Source: Dysosmobacter sp. Marseille-Q4140
Lineage (GTDB): Bacteria > Bacillota > Clostridia > Oscillospirales > Oscillospiraceae
DNA length: 64,000 bases
Direction of reading: 5' to 3'
Assembly (NCBI GenBank): GCA_018228705.1
Contig: CP073694.1
Span: 2,976,001-3,040,000, forward strand
Positions 7,950-16,200 of this stretch are shown here, piece after piece (the first letter of the stretch is position 1; each line of letters begins with the position of its first letter). The translations under genes and the position numbers were made by a program. The notes under the pieces were generated by a model that saw only the letters and a program-made list of their open reading frames with translations, searched no databases and was not told the origin of the DNA.

Positions 7950-8250
7950 GGAAATAATAAATGCGGCGGCCGTGGCGTGCTGGCACACCCCACGGCCATA
8001 CGTAGAGTGTGCACGCACTCATACATAGCAGCAAAAGCTGCTCCGCAAGTACATTATAGTGGCTTTGTCCGCTTTTTACAAGCGGGAAAAGGCACTTGAT
8101 TTTGCTGCGGTCGCATTTTGTCTACCTGACAAGACGTGGTGTATGGGGAACACTCATACGCTGCGTCTATTATTTCTGCCGGAGAGCCGGAGGGGGGCGC
8201 GGCTCCCTTCCGGCGGACCCGGTGGAGCCATCAGGAAAGGAGCGGACAAG
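7950..8250 (+). ncRNA. Candidate structured leader RNA (about 300 nt), family not recognised
   Basis: Between the promoter and the next start codon lie 300 nt with no credible gene but several clear hairpins: GGCCGTGG/CCACGGCC (7968-7997) with an inner GTGC/GCAC; GAGTG/CACTC (8005-8020); AGCAGC-AAAA-GCTGCT (8027-8042); CCGCTT/AAGCGG (8069-8085); and a GC-rich stem from GCCGGA to TCCGGC (8186-8214). I could not match it to a T-box, M-box, 6S, SRP, tmRNA or RNase P pattern. It may be a riboswitch-like leader for the two small genes downstream or an independent RNA. Confidence 0.45.
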
Positions 8251-8328
8251 ATGCGGTCGCGACGAATGTTCATGGGACAGGCCGCCCCTGCACCGGCGGA
8301 GGAGGCGAGCCATGGCGGCGGAGGCTGA
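8251..8328 (+). CDS. 25-residue small ORF with strong ribosome-binding site
   Basis: ATG 8251 lies 9 nt after GGAAAGGAG, one of the better Shine-Dalgarno sites in the region. The product (starting MRSRRMFMGQ, ending SHGGGG) is Arg-rich at the front and Gly-rich at the end, with no recognisable domain. Its 3' end overlaps the start of the next gene by 17 nt, so it may be a coupling or regulatory leader peptide rather than a functional protein. Confidence 0.4.
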   Translation: MRSRRMFMGQAAPAPAEEASHGGGG

Positions 8329-8566
8329 GAGGGCCACGGTGGACAGTCTGCTGGGGTTCTCCCTGCTGGACTACCTGGCATTCCGCTGCGGGTGTCTCTG
8401 CCTCTCTGATCTGCGGTACGTCTGCCGGCAGCGGCTGGCATGGACGCTGGAGACCGTGCCGGTGAAGGCGTTTTCCCGGAAGAGCTGGGAGCAGGCCCTG
8501 GCCTACCTCACCGGAGAGACAGCGGAGGATCCCCGCCCGGCGCTCTTGCGGGCGCTGCGGTCATGA
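8312..8566 (+). CDS. Small hypothetical protein
   Basis: This 84-residue protein is not recognised. ATG 8312 was chosen because GGAGGAGGCG lies just upstream; the open frame extends further but the extra sequence is low-complexity Arg-rich and lies in the leader. The chain (SLLGFSLLDYLAFRCGCLCLSDL, here split as SLLGFSLLDYLAF and RCGCLCLSDL) is largely helical, with a Cys cluster, a central Arg/Trp segment and a SWEQALAYLTG helix. It overlaps the small ORF upstream and ends directly at a terminator. It is the only sizeable product of this transcript, so it is the probable target of the structured leader. Confidence 0.6.
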   Translation: MAAEAERATVDSLLGFSLLDYLAFRCGCLCLSDLRYVCRQRLAWTLETVPVKAFSRKSWEQALAYLTGETAEDPRPALLRALRS

Positions 8567-8603
8567 AGAACGAGGAACGGCAAAAGCCGTTCCTCGTTCT
8601 TTT
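8566..8603. terminator. Bidirectional terminator
   Basis: A 16-bp perfect stem (AAGAACGAGGAACGGC / GCCGTTCCTCGTTCTT) with an AAAA loop and T run on the plus strand, between convergent genes. Confidence 0.85.
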
Positions 8604-9207
8604 ACGCGTCCTCTTCCTCCAGCAGGTGCATGATGGACACCTCGTAGGCCACCCGGTCCTGGATGCCGGACTCTGTGACCTTGCGGTAGAGGCGGCTTTG
8701 GACCCGGCCCTCCAGGGACAGCGGGTCCCCCACCTGGAGCCCGGCGCACCGGGCGGCCACCTGTCCCCAGGCGATGGCGGGCAGATAGTCCGCCCGGCCG
8801 TACCGCCGGGGCACCGCCAGCATCAAATCGCAGATGCTGCGGCCCAGAGGTGTCCGCCGGTACACCGGCGGCTTGCAGACGGCGCCGCAGAGCCGGATGT
8901 GGTTCTGGGGCCCGCCGTCTCCCGCTTCCGCCTCCTGGGCGTAGACCGTCAGTACCAGGCGGCTGCCCACGCCGCTGCGGTTGTTGAATGAGCGCAGCTG
9001 GCCCTGGATCCGGACCGGGTCCCCCGGTCCCAGCGGCAGCAGCCGGTCCTCCGGCAGCAGCACCGGCAGCACGTCCGCCTGGCCGGAGAGGCGGGGCACC
9101 TCCAGGGAAAAGCGATAGAACCGGGCGCCGTGGTTTTCGTGGGACAGGGCGGGGGCGTCCTGGGCCGTGCCCGCCAGCAGGACTTCATTGCAGGTCTCAG
9201 TTGTCAT
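8602..9207 (-). CDS. SSB-like protein with two OB folds
   Basis: This 201-residue protein reads as two tandem OB-fold SSB/PriB-like domains: about 8-95 (NEVLLAGTAQDAPALSHENH to RSFNNRSGVGS) and about 105-190 (NHIRLCGAVCKPPVYRRTPL to GRVQSRLYRK). The second domain keeps the SSB pattern LPAIAWGQVAARCAGLQVGD-type strand. It lacks the acidic DDxPF tail of housekeeping SSB. ATG 9207 is supported by GAGAGGTGG upstream on the minus strand. It probably binds single-stranded DNA in an accessory role. It is monocistronic. Confidence 0.75.
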   Translation of the reverse strand: MTTETCNEVLLAGTAQDAPALSHENHGARFYRFSLEVPRLSGQADVLPVLLPEDRLLPLGPGDPVRIQGQLRSFNNRSGVGSRLVLTVYAQEAEAGDGGPQNHIRLCGAVCKPPVYRRTPLGRSICDLMLAVPRRYGRADYLPAIAWGQVAARCAGLQVGDPLSLEGRVQSRLYRKVTESGIQDRVAYEVSIMHLLEEEDA

Positions 9208-9289
9208 GGGGTCCACCTCTCGTTTGTGATGGTCCATTGTATGAACAGCCCGTCCCGGATAGACCGGAAATTTTCCGCCCGGCCCGGGG

Positions 9290-9318
9290 TTGTACGGAGG
9301 CGGATTTGCGGATATAAT
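9290..9318 (+). promoter_or_regulatory. Promoter of the Mbeg1-like gene
   Basis: TTGTAC (9290-9295), 17 nt, TATAAT (9313-9318). Confidence 0.75.
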
Positions 9319-9352
9319 ACAGCCATCATCAAACACGGGAGGACGACCGCCC

Positions 9353-10528
9353 ATGGCGAATCTGCTGGATTATCTGGACTGGCGGGGGGACCTGACCCTG
9401 GCCCAGGCCCCTTTCAACGAGGTGGACAATCTCATTTTGGCGGAGGTGTCCTTTGTGGATTTTGGCGGCATCGTGCCGCCGCCGGGCATGGGGGAGAGCG
9501 TACCGCTGCGGACGGCGGCAGAGGCCTTCTTCGCCCGCTTTTCCCAGGGCGAAAAAATCGACATGGGGGTCCTGGTGCCCGACGCCATCCCGGAGATGCT
9601 GCGGAAGATGGCGGAGTCCCGCCGCTTTGGGGACATGGGTCTCAACTGCTTTGTGGATTGGCTGGACGCGGAGCGGGGAGAGCAGTTCGCCGCCCTGGCT
9701 GTGGAGACCGGGGACGGGCGGGTGTACCTGTCCTTCCGGGGTACCGACGATACCCTGGCGGGCTGGAAGGAGGACTTTGACCTGTCCTGGCTGCCGGAGG
9801 TGCCCGCCCAGAAAAAGGCCGCCCAGTATACGGCGGAGGTGGCCCGGCAGTATCCCCGGCGGCGTCTGCTCCTGGGCGGCCACTCCAAGGGCGGCAACCT
9901 GGCGGTGTACGCCGGGGTGTTCTGCCCGGCGGCAGTCCAGCGGCGGATCGACACCGTCTGGTCCAACGACGGCCCCGGCTTTCGGGACGATTTCCTGGAC
10001 CTGCCCCAGCACCGGCGGCTGGGGGACAGGATCGTCTCCATCGTGCCCAAGTCCTCGGTGGTGGGGATGCTGCTGGAGCACGAGGAGGACTATACCGTGG
10101 TGGACAGCGACCAGCTGGGCTTCCTGCAGCACGACGGCTTTTCCTGGCAGGTGATGGGAGACCATTTCCTCACGCTGCGGCAGGTGACCCGGCAGGCCCA
10201 CCTCAGCGACCTGGAGCTTCGCGCCTGGGTCCGGACCATGACGCCGGAACAGCGGGGGAAGTTCGTGGAAGCCATGTTCACGGTGCTCTCCGCCTCCGGC
10301 GCCGCTACGCTGACGGATCTGAAGGCGGACAGCTTCAAGGCCGTGGGCGCCATGGTCCGGGCTATGAAGGACCTGGACAAGGAGACCCGGGACGGCCTGC
10401 TGAAGTTCATGGGCTTGCTGTTCCGCAGCAACCTGCTGCTGACCCTGGAGGGTATCCAGGAGGAGTCGGGGAAGCGGGGGTTCCGCTGGGGCCGGAAAAA
10501 GCACCGGCCGGAAGAAGAGGAAGCGTAA
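9353..10528 (+). CDS. Mbeg1-like alpha/beta hydrolase (DUF2974)
   Basis: This 391-residue protein of the DUF2974/Mbeg1-like family has an alpha/beta-hydrolase fold of the lipase class-3 type. It shows the lipase-like strand VYLSFRGTDDTLAGWKEDF and the nucleophile elbow GGHSKGGNLAVY (Ser near 182), with the following NDGPGF segment conserved in the family. The C-terminal 100 residues are helical and charged. No signal peptide or membrane segment is visible, so it is probably cytoplasmic. GGGAGG precedes ATG 9353. The natural substrate is unknown. Confidence 0.82.
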   Translation: MANLLDYLDWRGDLTLAQAPFNEVDNLILAEVSFVDFGGIVPPPGMGESVPLRTAAEAFFARFSQGEKIDMGVLVPDAIPEMLRKMAESRRFGDMGLNCFVDWLDAERGEQFAALAVETGDGRVYLSFRGTDDTLAGWKEDFDLSWLPEVPAQKKAAQYTAEVARQYPRRRLLLGGHSKGGNLAVYAGVFCPAAVQRRIDTVWSNDGPGFRDDFLDLPQHRRLGDRIVSIVPKSSVVGMLLEHEEDYTVVDSDQLGFLQHDGFSWQVMGDHFLTLRQVTRQAHLSDLELRAWVRTMTPEQRGKFVEAMFTVLSASGAATLTDLKADSFKAVGAMVRAMKDLDKETRDGLLKFMGLLFRSNLLLTLEGIQEESGKRGFRWGRKKHRPEEEEA

Positions 10529-10531
10529 GAA

Positions 10532-10564
10532 ACAGCGCGGAGGGCATTTTCCCCTCCGCGCTGT
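10532..10564. terminator. Terminator between convergent genes
   Basis: A 13-bp perfect stem (ACAGCGCGGAGGG / CCCTCCGCGCTGT); the T-rich tail is on the minus-strand side. Confidence 0.75.
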
Positions 10565-10597
10565 GCATAGAATGGGCTGTATGGACCAGACTGCGGC

Positions 10598-11515
10598 TTA
10601 ATAGGCGGCCTCCATGGCCTTGATCTGCTCGTAGAGCCAGTCGTTCACCGGCGTGGGGACGCCATGCCGGGCCCCCAGACGGCGGATGGTGCCGGCAAAG
10701 AGCTCCACCTCGCTGGGGCAGCGGGCCTTGCCGTCCTGGCGCATGGAGGGCTCCCCGTCCGGCGGGAAGCTGTCGATGATGGCGACCCAGCTGTCGATAT
10801 CCGCCTGGGACAGGGCCACGCCCTCGGCGGCGGCCACTGCCACCACCTCCGCCATGGCGCCGGTCATGGTGTCCCGGGCCCTGCCGGGGACCTGGAGTCC
10901 GCCGTAGCCGCACTGGAACACCAGGGCCGCCTGGTTGCAGCCGGTGTTGCACAGGAGCTTGCTCCACATGTGGGTGCGGATGTCCGCGGGCAGGGAGTAG
11001 GCGAAACCGATGGCGTCAAAGAAGGCGGTGAGCCGCTCCAGCGGCGCCCGGTCCGCCCCGGCGGGCAGGCCAACGGCCAGCTCTCCGGTGGGATCGCAGA
11101 AGGCCCGGTTGCCCTCCTTTTTGGCGGACATCTTCTGGGCCACGCACCAGATCACCTTCTCCGCGCCGTAGGCCCGGCCCAGCACCTCCTCGCTGGCGAT
11201 GCCGTTGAGGACCGACAGCACGAGGGTGTCCGGCCCCACCAGATGGCGGCAGGTCTCCACAGCCGCATCCAGTCCGCCGAACTTCACGGCGAAGAGCAGC
11301 AGATCCACAGGCTCTGTGACCTGAGCGGCGTCGGCGTACTGGAAGTCGCACAGATTGCCGTTGTACCAGATGCCCTCCCGGCGGTAGCGCTCGGTCCGGT
11401 CATGGTCCGCCAGCACCAGGACGCGGTCCTTTCCCAGGGCGCGGGTGAACTGGTCGGCGTACAGCACGCCCAAAGCGCCCAGGCCGATGACGCCCACAGT
11501 TTGGATGGGTTTCAT
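10598..11515 (-). CDS. panE: 2-dehydropantoate 2-reductase
   Basis: This 305-residue NADPH-dependent ketopantoate reductase makes pantoate for coenzyme A synthesis. It begins with a Rossmann strand and GLGALG (residues 11-16), has the catalytic-region MWSKLLCNTGCNQ and the substrate loop PSMRQD followed by SEVELFAGTI, as in the ApbA/PanE family. No panB or panC gene is nearby, so a paralogue acting on another 2-keto acid is possible. It is read leftward toward the terminator at 10532-10564. Confidence 0.85.
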   Translation of the reverse strand: MKPIQTVGVIGLGALGVLYADQFTRALGKDRVLVLADHDRTERYRREGIWYNGNLCDFQYADAAQVTEPVDLLLFAVKFGGLDAAVETCRHLVGPDTLVLSVLNGIASEEVLGRAYGAEKVIWCVAQKMSAKKEGNRAFCDPTGELAVGLPAGADRAPLERLTAFFDAIGFAYSLPADIRTHMWSKLLCNTGCNQAALVFQCGYGGLQVPGRARDTMTGAMAEVVAVAAAEGVALSQADIDSWVAIIDSFPPDGEPSMRQDGKARCPSEVELFAGTIRRLGARHGVPTPVNDWLYEQIKAMEAAY

Positions 11516-11536
11516 ATGATTGCCTCCTTTGTGAAG

Positions 11537-11565
11537 AAAAAAGCGGCGGGTGTTCCGCCGCTTTT
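11537..11565 (-). terminator. Terminator of the radical SAM gene
   Basis: An 11-bp perfect stem (AAAAGCGGCGG / CCGCCGCTTTT) whose T run reads leftward, between the radical SAM gene and panE. Confidence 0.8.
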
Positions 11566-11570
11566 GGTGT

Positions 11571-12458
11571 TTACGCGATCCGGGCCAGCCACTTCAGGTC
11601 GTAGGGCTCAAAGACCACCTTTTCATAGGCGTCCACATCCAGCGGGGTGCCGTCCCAGTCGGAGTGGATGTCGCCGTTTTGCTTGATGAGGATATCGTAC
11701 AGAATGTCGTAGGTGACACCGTTGACAGGGTCGGTCTCCACGATGGTGGAGTAGGGCAGGGTCTTGTGATAGGTCAGCTCCATGCCCTTATAGTCGAAAT
11801 GGAAGCCGCAGCGCATCCGGCAGCCGTCCAGCCCCGTGTACCGGGCCACCTGCTTGAGATCCTGGAGGATCTTGTCGCCGTCCTCGTCGTAGAGGTTCTC
11901 CGGCGTGGTGGCGGTGTAGTCAAAGCGGAACTGGATGGAGGCGCCGGGGATCTGGTGGAACCGCTCCATGTAGGGAACCAGATTCTTGGCCGGGTAATTC
12001 TTGTACAGCACGCAGTTGATCCGGAAGGGCACCGGGAGCTTGGCAAGCAATCCGTCGTTGGACTCCACCACATAGTGCTGCATGTGGCGGGAGACGTTGA
12101 TGCAGGTGATCTTGTGCTTGTTGCGCTCGGCAAAGGCCAGGATGTCGGCCTCGGACTGGTGCTCGGACACCGGCAGGGTGGTGTTGATATAGACCTTGTG
12201 GGTGGTGGGGATGCAGTCCAGCATGGTCTGCAGGGACTTGAGGTCCGCGAAGGGCTCCCCTCCGGTAAAGACGAAGTCGCAGTACGGAGTGATGGCGTCC
12301 ATCCGCCGGATGCTCTGGCAGATCTTCTCCGCAGAGAAGCCGGTCAGGTCCGCGTACTCGCCTTTATTGATGCAGAAGGGGCAGTTGTTCTTGCAGTCAT
12401 AGGGGACGAAGATCGTCACCGTGGCGCCGCCTTCCCGCGTCTTGTAGGGATGTGTCAT
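11571..12458 (-). CDS. Radical SAM protein of unknown substrate
   Basis: This 295-residue radical SAM enzyme has the 4Fe-4S motif CX3CX2C at C22, C26 and C29 (DCKNNCPFC), followed by the SAM-binding TGGEPF motif near residue 66. There is no visible SPASM extension; the C-terminal part includes a CRMRCGFHFDYKG segment with two more cysteines and a DWDG near the end. It is not an obvious biotin, lipoate, MoaA or pyruvate-formate-lyase activating enzyme. It stands alone with its own terminator, and no peptide or partner gene is adjacent, so its reaction cannot be assigned. Confidence 0.8.
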   Translation of the reverse strand: MTHPYKTREGGATVTIFVPYDCKNNCPFCINKGEYADLTGFSAEKICQSIRRMDAITPYCDFVFTGGEPFADLKSLQTMLDCIPTTHKVYINTTLPVSEHQSEADILAFAERNKHKITCINVSRHMQHYVVESNDGLLAKLPVPFRINCVLYKNYPAKNLVPYMERFHQIPGASIQFRFDYTATTPENLYDEDGDKILQDLKQVARYTGLDGCRMRCGFHFDYKGMELTYHKTLPYSTIVETDPVNGVTYDILYDILIKQNGDIHSDWDGTPLDVDAYEKVVFEPYDLKWLARIA

Positions 12459-12639
12459 GATCCATCGGCCTTTCCTAAAAGTGGTTGTACGGTCTTAAAA
12501 ATAGAACGGGCGGATGCCCGTAAATATTATGGCCGGTTAATTATTTTAATGGATTTTTTTCGGAAGGTCAAGAGAAAAAGAGAAATTCCCCCCTGGAAAA
12601 TTCCCAAAATTCCGGAAATTCCGACCGGAAAGGAGGGAC

Positions 12640-12668
12640 TGTACAGCCATCGGGAAAAATGCTATAAT
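12640..12668 (+). promoter_or_regulatory. Promoter of the FHA-SEDS operon
   Basis: TGTACA (12640-12645), 17 nt, TATAAT (12663-12668). Just upstream the hexamer AATTCC recurs at 12584, 12599, 12608 and 12617. Confidence 0.6.
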
Positions 12669-12700
12669 ACCATGACTTACAGAAAGGAGGCGGATGCAGC

Positions 12701-14530
12701 ATGGAAGCCACGCTGACGGCGCCTTTTCAGGCGGCTCTGGATGCGGCGACGGGCCTGCTGGCTGCGCACCCGATGATTGGGGAGTGGTACATGGCCTTTG
12801 TCCGCTTCCTGTTTCCCGCGCTGGCAATTTTGATTTTGTTCCGGGCGGTACAGTCGCTGCTGCGGATCCCCCACACCCCCGAGACCTGGGCCCAGCTGAG
12901 CCTGCCCAACGGCACGGCCCTGCCCCTGACCCATTGGGAGAACATCCTGGGCCGGGGCAAGACGGCGGACGTGCAGCTGAACTACCCCAGCGTCTCCCGC
13001 CAGCACGCGGCGCTGTGCCGGGGGGAGGACGAGAGCTGGACCCTCTACGACCTGGATTCCAAGGGCGGCACCGCCGTCAACGGCGAGCGGGTGGAGGGCT
13101 CCGCCCCGGTGAAGCTGGGAGACACCATCTCTCTGGGCGGTGTGCCCCTGGTGTTTTTGCCCCAGACCGTGGCGGAGCGGGAGAACCTGGAGGCCCGACG
13201 CAAGGCGGAGCGGCCCGCGGCCATCTGGCCCTCCTTTTTGTGGCTGACGGTGTTCCAGGTCCTGGCCTGCCTGCAGCTGATCGCGGCGGCGGGCCAGGAG
13301 GCCTCCGCCGCCATTCCCCTGGCATTTCTGGGGCTGACGGCGGTGATGTGGGTGTACTTCGCCGCGCTGCGGGCCACCCGCTGCGTGGGGTTCGAGCTGG
13401 AGACCATCGCCTTCTTCCTCTCCACGCTGTCGCTGTCGGTGACGGCCTCCAGCGCGCCGGGGAGCCTGTTCAAGCAGTTTTTGGCGGTGCTGCTGGGGCT
13501 GGTGCTGTTTTTGGTGGTGGGGCTGTTCCTGCGGGACCTGAGCCGGGTGCAGAAGATCCGCTGGCTCATGGCCGCCGGGGCCATCGGCCTTCTGGGCATC
13601 ACGCTGGTGATCGGCAGCCGCAAATACGGCGCCGTCAACTGGATCTCCCTGGGCGGTTTTTCCTTCCAGCCCTCGGAGATCGCCAAGATCTGCTATATCT
13701 TTGCCGGCTCCGCCACGCTGGAGCGGCTGTTCCGCCGGCGGAACCTGACGCTGTTCATTGTGCTGACCGGTGTTTGCATCGGGCTGCTGGGTCTGATGAG
13801 CGACTTCGGCACGGCGGCCATCTTCTTCGTCACCTTCCTGGTGATCGCCTACCTCCGGTCCGGGGACTTTGCCACGCTGTCGCTGATCTGCGGCGCGGCG
13901 GTGTTCGGCGCCGGGATCATCGTCAAGTTCAAGCCTTACATCCTCAGCCGCTTCGCCACCTGGGGCCACGCCTGGGAGGCGGCCTCCACCACCGGCTACC
14001 AGCAGACCCGCACCATGTCGGCGGCGGCCTCCGGCGGCCTTTTGGGCATGGGTGCCGGCAACGGCTGGCTCCACAATGTGGCCGCGGCGGACACGGACCT
14101 GGTGTTCGGGATGCTGTGCGAGGAGTGGGGACTGCTGATCGCCGTGCTGGCGGTGGGATCCATCGTGACCCTGGCCTTCTTCGCCGCCCGGGCAGTCCGG
14201 GTGGGCCGGTCCAGCTTCTATACCATCGCCGCCTGCGCGGCGGCGTCGCTGTTGGTGTTCCAGACCTGCCTGAACGTGTTCGGCTCTGTGGACCTGCTGC
14301 CCCTGACCGGCGTCACCTTCCCCTTCGTCTCCAACGGCGGCTCCGCCATGCTGTCGGCTTGGGGCCTGCTGGCCTTTTTGAAGGCCACTGACACCCGGGA
14401 GAACGCCAGCTTCGCCATCCGGCGCTTCCAGCAGCGGCGGTTGACTCAGGAGGCCCGCCGCCGGACAGAGCCGGTGGGGGATCCCTTCGGGGCGGATGCG
14501 GAAAAGGAGGACGGCCATGAAGAAAATTGA
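12701..14530 (+). CDS. FHA domain-SEDS fusion (FtsW/RodA/SpoVE family)
   Basis: This 609-residue membrane protein joins one N-terminal membrane helix (about 31-52), a cytoplasmic FHA domain (about 75-155) and a SEDS glycosyltransferase core (about 175-565, around ten helices). The FHA part keeps the phosphothreonine-binding residues G84-R85, S99, H102 and N127. The SEDS part has NWISLGGFSFQPSEIAK and SDFGTA. In the extracytoplasmic loop the family pattern WEDPxGxGYQ reads WEAASTTGYQ, so the position of the putative catalytic Asp is A426. Family role: lipid II polymerisation with a cognate PBP. The next gene is that PBP, overlapping by 14 nt. The FHA suggests control by a Ser/Thr kinase. Confidence 0.88.
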   Translation: MEATLTAPFQAALDAATGLLAAHPMIGEWYMAFVRFLFPALAILILFRAVQSLLRIPHTPETWAQLSLPNGTALPLTHWENILGRGKTADVQLNYPSVSRQHAALCRGEDESWTLYDLDSKGGTAVNGERVEGSAPVKLGDTISLGGVPLVFLPQTVAERENLEARRKAERPAAIWPSFLWLTVFQVLACLQLIAAAGQEASAAIPLAFLGLTAVMWVYFAALRATRCVGFELETIAFFLSTLSLSVTASSAPGSLFKQFLAVLLGLVLFLVVGLFLRDLSRVQKIRWLMAAGAIGLLGITLVIGSRKYGAVNWISLGGFSFQPSEIAKICYIFAGSATLERLFRRRNLTLFIVLTGVCIGLLGLMSDFGTAAIFFVTFLVIAYLRSGDFATLSLICGAAVFGAGIIVKFKPYILSRFATWGHAWEAASTTGYQQTRTMSAAASGGLLGMGAGNGWLHNVAAADTDLVFGMLCEEWGLLIAVLAVGSIVTLAFFAARAVRVGRSSFYTIAACAAASLLVFQTCLNVFGSVDLLPLTGVTFPFVSNGGSAMLSAWGLLAFLKATDTRENASFAIRRFQQRRLTQEARRRTEPVGDPFGADAEKEDGHEEN

Positions 14531-15884
14531 ACGCCGGGCCATCCTGTGCCTGATCCTGGCGCTGCTGCTGGCGGCGGGGCTGGGTGTGTTTCTGGTGAAG
14601 TATTTTGTCAGCGGCGGCAGCTGGGCCTCCTCGGCCTTCAACCGCCACCTGTATAACTCCAGCGGCGAGCTTGCCAGCGGCACGGTGCTGGACCGGGACG
14701 GGGACGCCCTGAGCTGGGTGGAGAACGGCAAGCGCACCTACTACGACGGCTCCACCGTCCGCAAGGCCACCCTCCACGCGGTGGGAGACCTCCAGGGCAG
14801 CATCGGCACCGGCGCCCTCAACGCCTTTGCCGACAAGCTGACCGGGTACAGCCTGCTCAACGGCGCCTCTGGCGCCCAGCAGGGACGGGAGCTGTACCTC
14901 ACCATCGATGCCCGCTACAACTACGAGGCCTATGAGGCGCTGAACGGAAAGGCCGGCACCGTGGCGGTGTACAACTACAAGACCGGCGAGATCTTGTGCA
15001 TGGTCTCCGCTCCCAGCTACGACCCTCTGAATGTGCCGGAGGATATCCTGACCAACGACCGCTACAAGGGCGCGTATCTCAACCGCTTCCTCTCCTCCAC
15101 CTTCACCCCCGGGTCTGTGTTCAAGACCGTGACCCTGGCGGCGGCCATCGAGGAGATGGCGGACCTGTTCGACCGGACCTGGGACTGCCAGGGCAGCGTC
15201 CAGATCGGGGACGAGACCATCGTCTGCTCCGGTACCCACGGCCAGCAGGACATCAACGCCGCCTTCGCCAACAGCTGCAACGTGGCCTTCGCCCAGATCG
15301 CCCAGGAGCTGGGCGGCTCCACGCTGAAGAAGTACACGGAGCAGGCGGGCCTGACGGACAGCTACTCCGTCAGCGGCCTGCCCACCGCCTCCGGTACCTT
15401 CTCCTTTGACGGCATCACCGACGGGGAGCTGGGCTGGGCCGGCGTGGGCCAGCATCAGGACCTGGTGAACCCGGCGGCGCTGATGGTGTACATGGGAGCC
15501 ATCGCAAACGGCGGCAAGGCCGCCGAGCCCTACCTGATCCTCAAGACCACCGGCGTCCTGGGCCTGCCGTCCCTGCCCCATCTCACCGGCCGCACCGGAC
15601 GGCTGGTCTCCGCGGACACGGCGGCCACCCTGGCGGATATGATGGCCCACAATGTGGAGGCCACTTACGGCACCAGCCGCTTTCCCAATATGGATATCTG
15701 CGCCAAGTCCGGCACCGCCGAGGTGGGCGCGGACCAGCAGCCTCACGCGTGGTTTGCCGGGTTCCTGCGGAATGAGGAGGCCCCCTACGCCTTCGTGGTG
15801 CTGGTGGAAAACGGCGGCGGCGGCAGCTCCGTGGCGGGCACCGTGGCCGGAAAAGTGCTGAACGTCATTGTCAACGGATACTGA
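14517..15884 (+). CDS. Penicillin-binding protein, transpeptidase (PbpA/class B type)
   Basis: This 455-residue peptidoglycan transpeptidase has one N-terminal membrane anchor (about 8-31) and a short non-catalytic region. The active-site motifs are complete: S200-V-F-K203 (SXXK), S253-C-N255 (SXN) and K397-S-G399 (KTG-type). The small N-terminal part resembles actinobacterial PbpA rather than the large PBP2/FtsI. ATG 14517 overlaps the SEDS gene end and is preceded by AAGGAGG. It is the expected cross-linking partner of the adjacent FHA-SEDS protein, for elongation, division or sporulation septum synthesis. Confidence 0.9.
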   Translation: MKKIERRAILCLILALLLAAGLGVFLVKYFVSGGSWASSAFNRHLYNSSGELASGTVLDRDGDALSWVENGKRTYYDGSTVRKATLHAVGDLQGSIGTGALNAFADKLTGYSLLNGASGAQQGRELYLTIDARYNYEAYEALNGKAGTVAVYNYKTGEILCMVSAPSYDPLNVPEDILTNDRYKGAYLNRFLSSTFTPGSVFKTVTLAAAIEEMADLFDRTWDCQGSVQIGDETIVCSGTHGQQDINAAFANSCNVAFAQIAQELGGSTLKKYTEQAGLTDSYSVSGLPTASGTFSFDGITDGELGWAGVGQHQDLVNPAALMVYMGAIANGGKAAEPYLILKTTGVLGLPSLPHLTGRTGRLVSADTAATLADMMAHNVEATYGTSRFPNMDICAKSGTAEVGADQQPHAWFAGFLRNEEAPYAFVVLVENGGGGSSVAGTVAGKVLNVIVNGY

Positions 15885-15902
15885 TGCAAAAGGAGCGCAT
15901 AT

Positions 15903-16193
15903 ATGAAAAAAGGCTTTTTCCTGACCACCGTGCCGCAGCTGCAAAAGGGTGCCATCGTCTCCGCAGCGGGCTTTGCACTGTTCGTGGCAGCCTCTGCCCT
16001 GGTGCCGGCTCTGTCCGGATGGGTGGCCCTGGTGTTTGCCGGGGTATCACTGTATGTGTTCTGGTCACTGGTGCTGGTGGCCGGACGGGAGAAGGGCGTC
16101 GTGGGCTATTCCCTGGCCTGGGGCCAGGGGGCGGTGACGCTGATGCTGTGCGCCTGTGCTGTGCTGTCTGTCAAAGAATGGCTGGGCCTGTGA
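15903..16193 (+). CDS. Small membrane protein
   Basis: This 96-residue protein is not recognised. It has three likely membrane helices (about 17-36, 38-59 and 70-90) and a short charged loop AGREKGVV. It begins 18 nt after the PBP gene with AAGGAG upstream, and the operon terminator follows, so it is probably co-transcribed with the SEDS-PBP pair. It could be a small accessory of that complex, but only position supports this. Confidence 0.65.
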   Translation: MKKGFFLTTVPQLQKGAIVSAAGFALFVAASALVPALSGWVALVFAGVSLYVFWSLVLVAGREKGVVGYSLAWGQGAVTLMLCACAVLSVKEWLGL

Positions 16194-16200
16194 GGTGAAA

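Noticed and set aside
12677..14737. A 686-codon open frame antisense to the FHA-SEDS gene, and a similar 776-codon frame antisense to the exporter genes (29349-31679)
   Set aside because: They lie exactly opposite well-supported genes, are low-complexity (Gly, His, Gln, Arg rich) and lack ribosome-binding sites. They reflect high GC at third codon positions.
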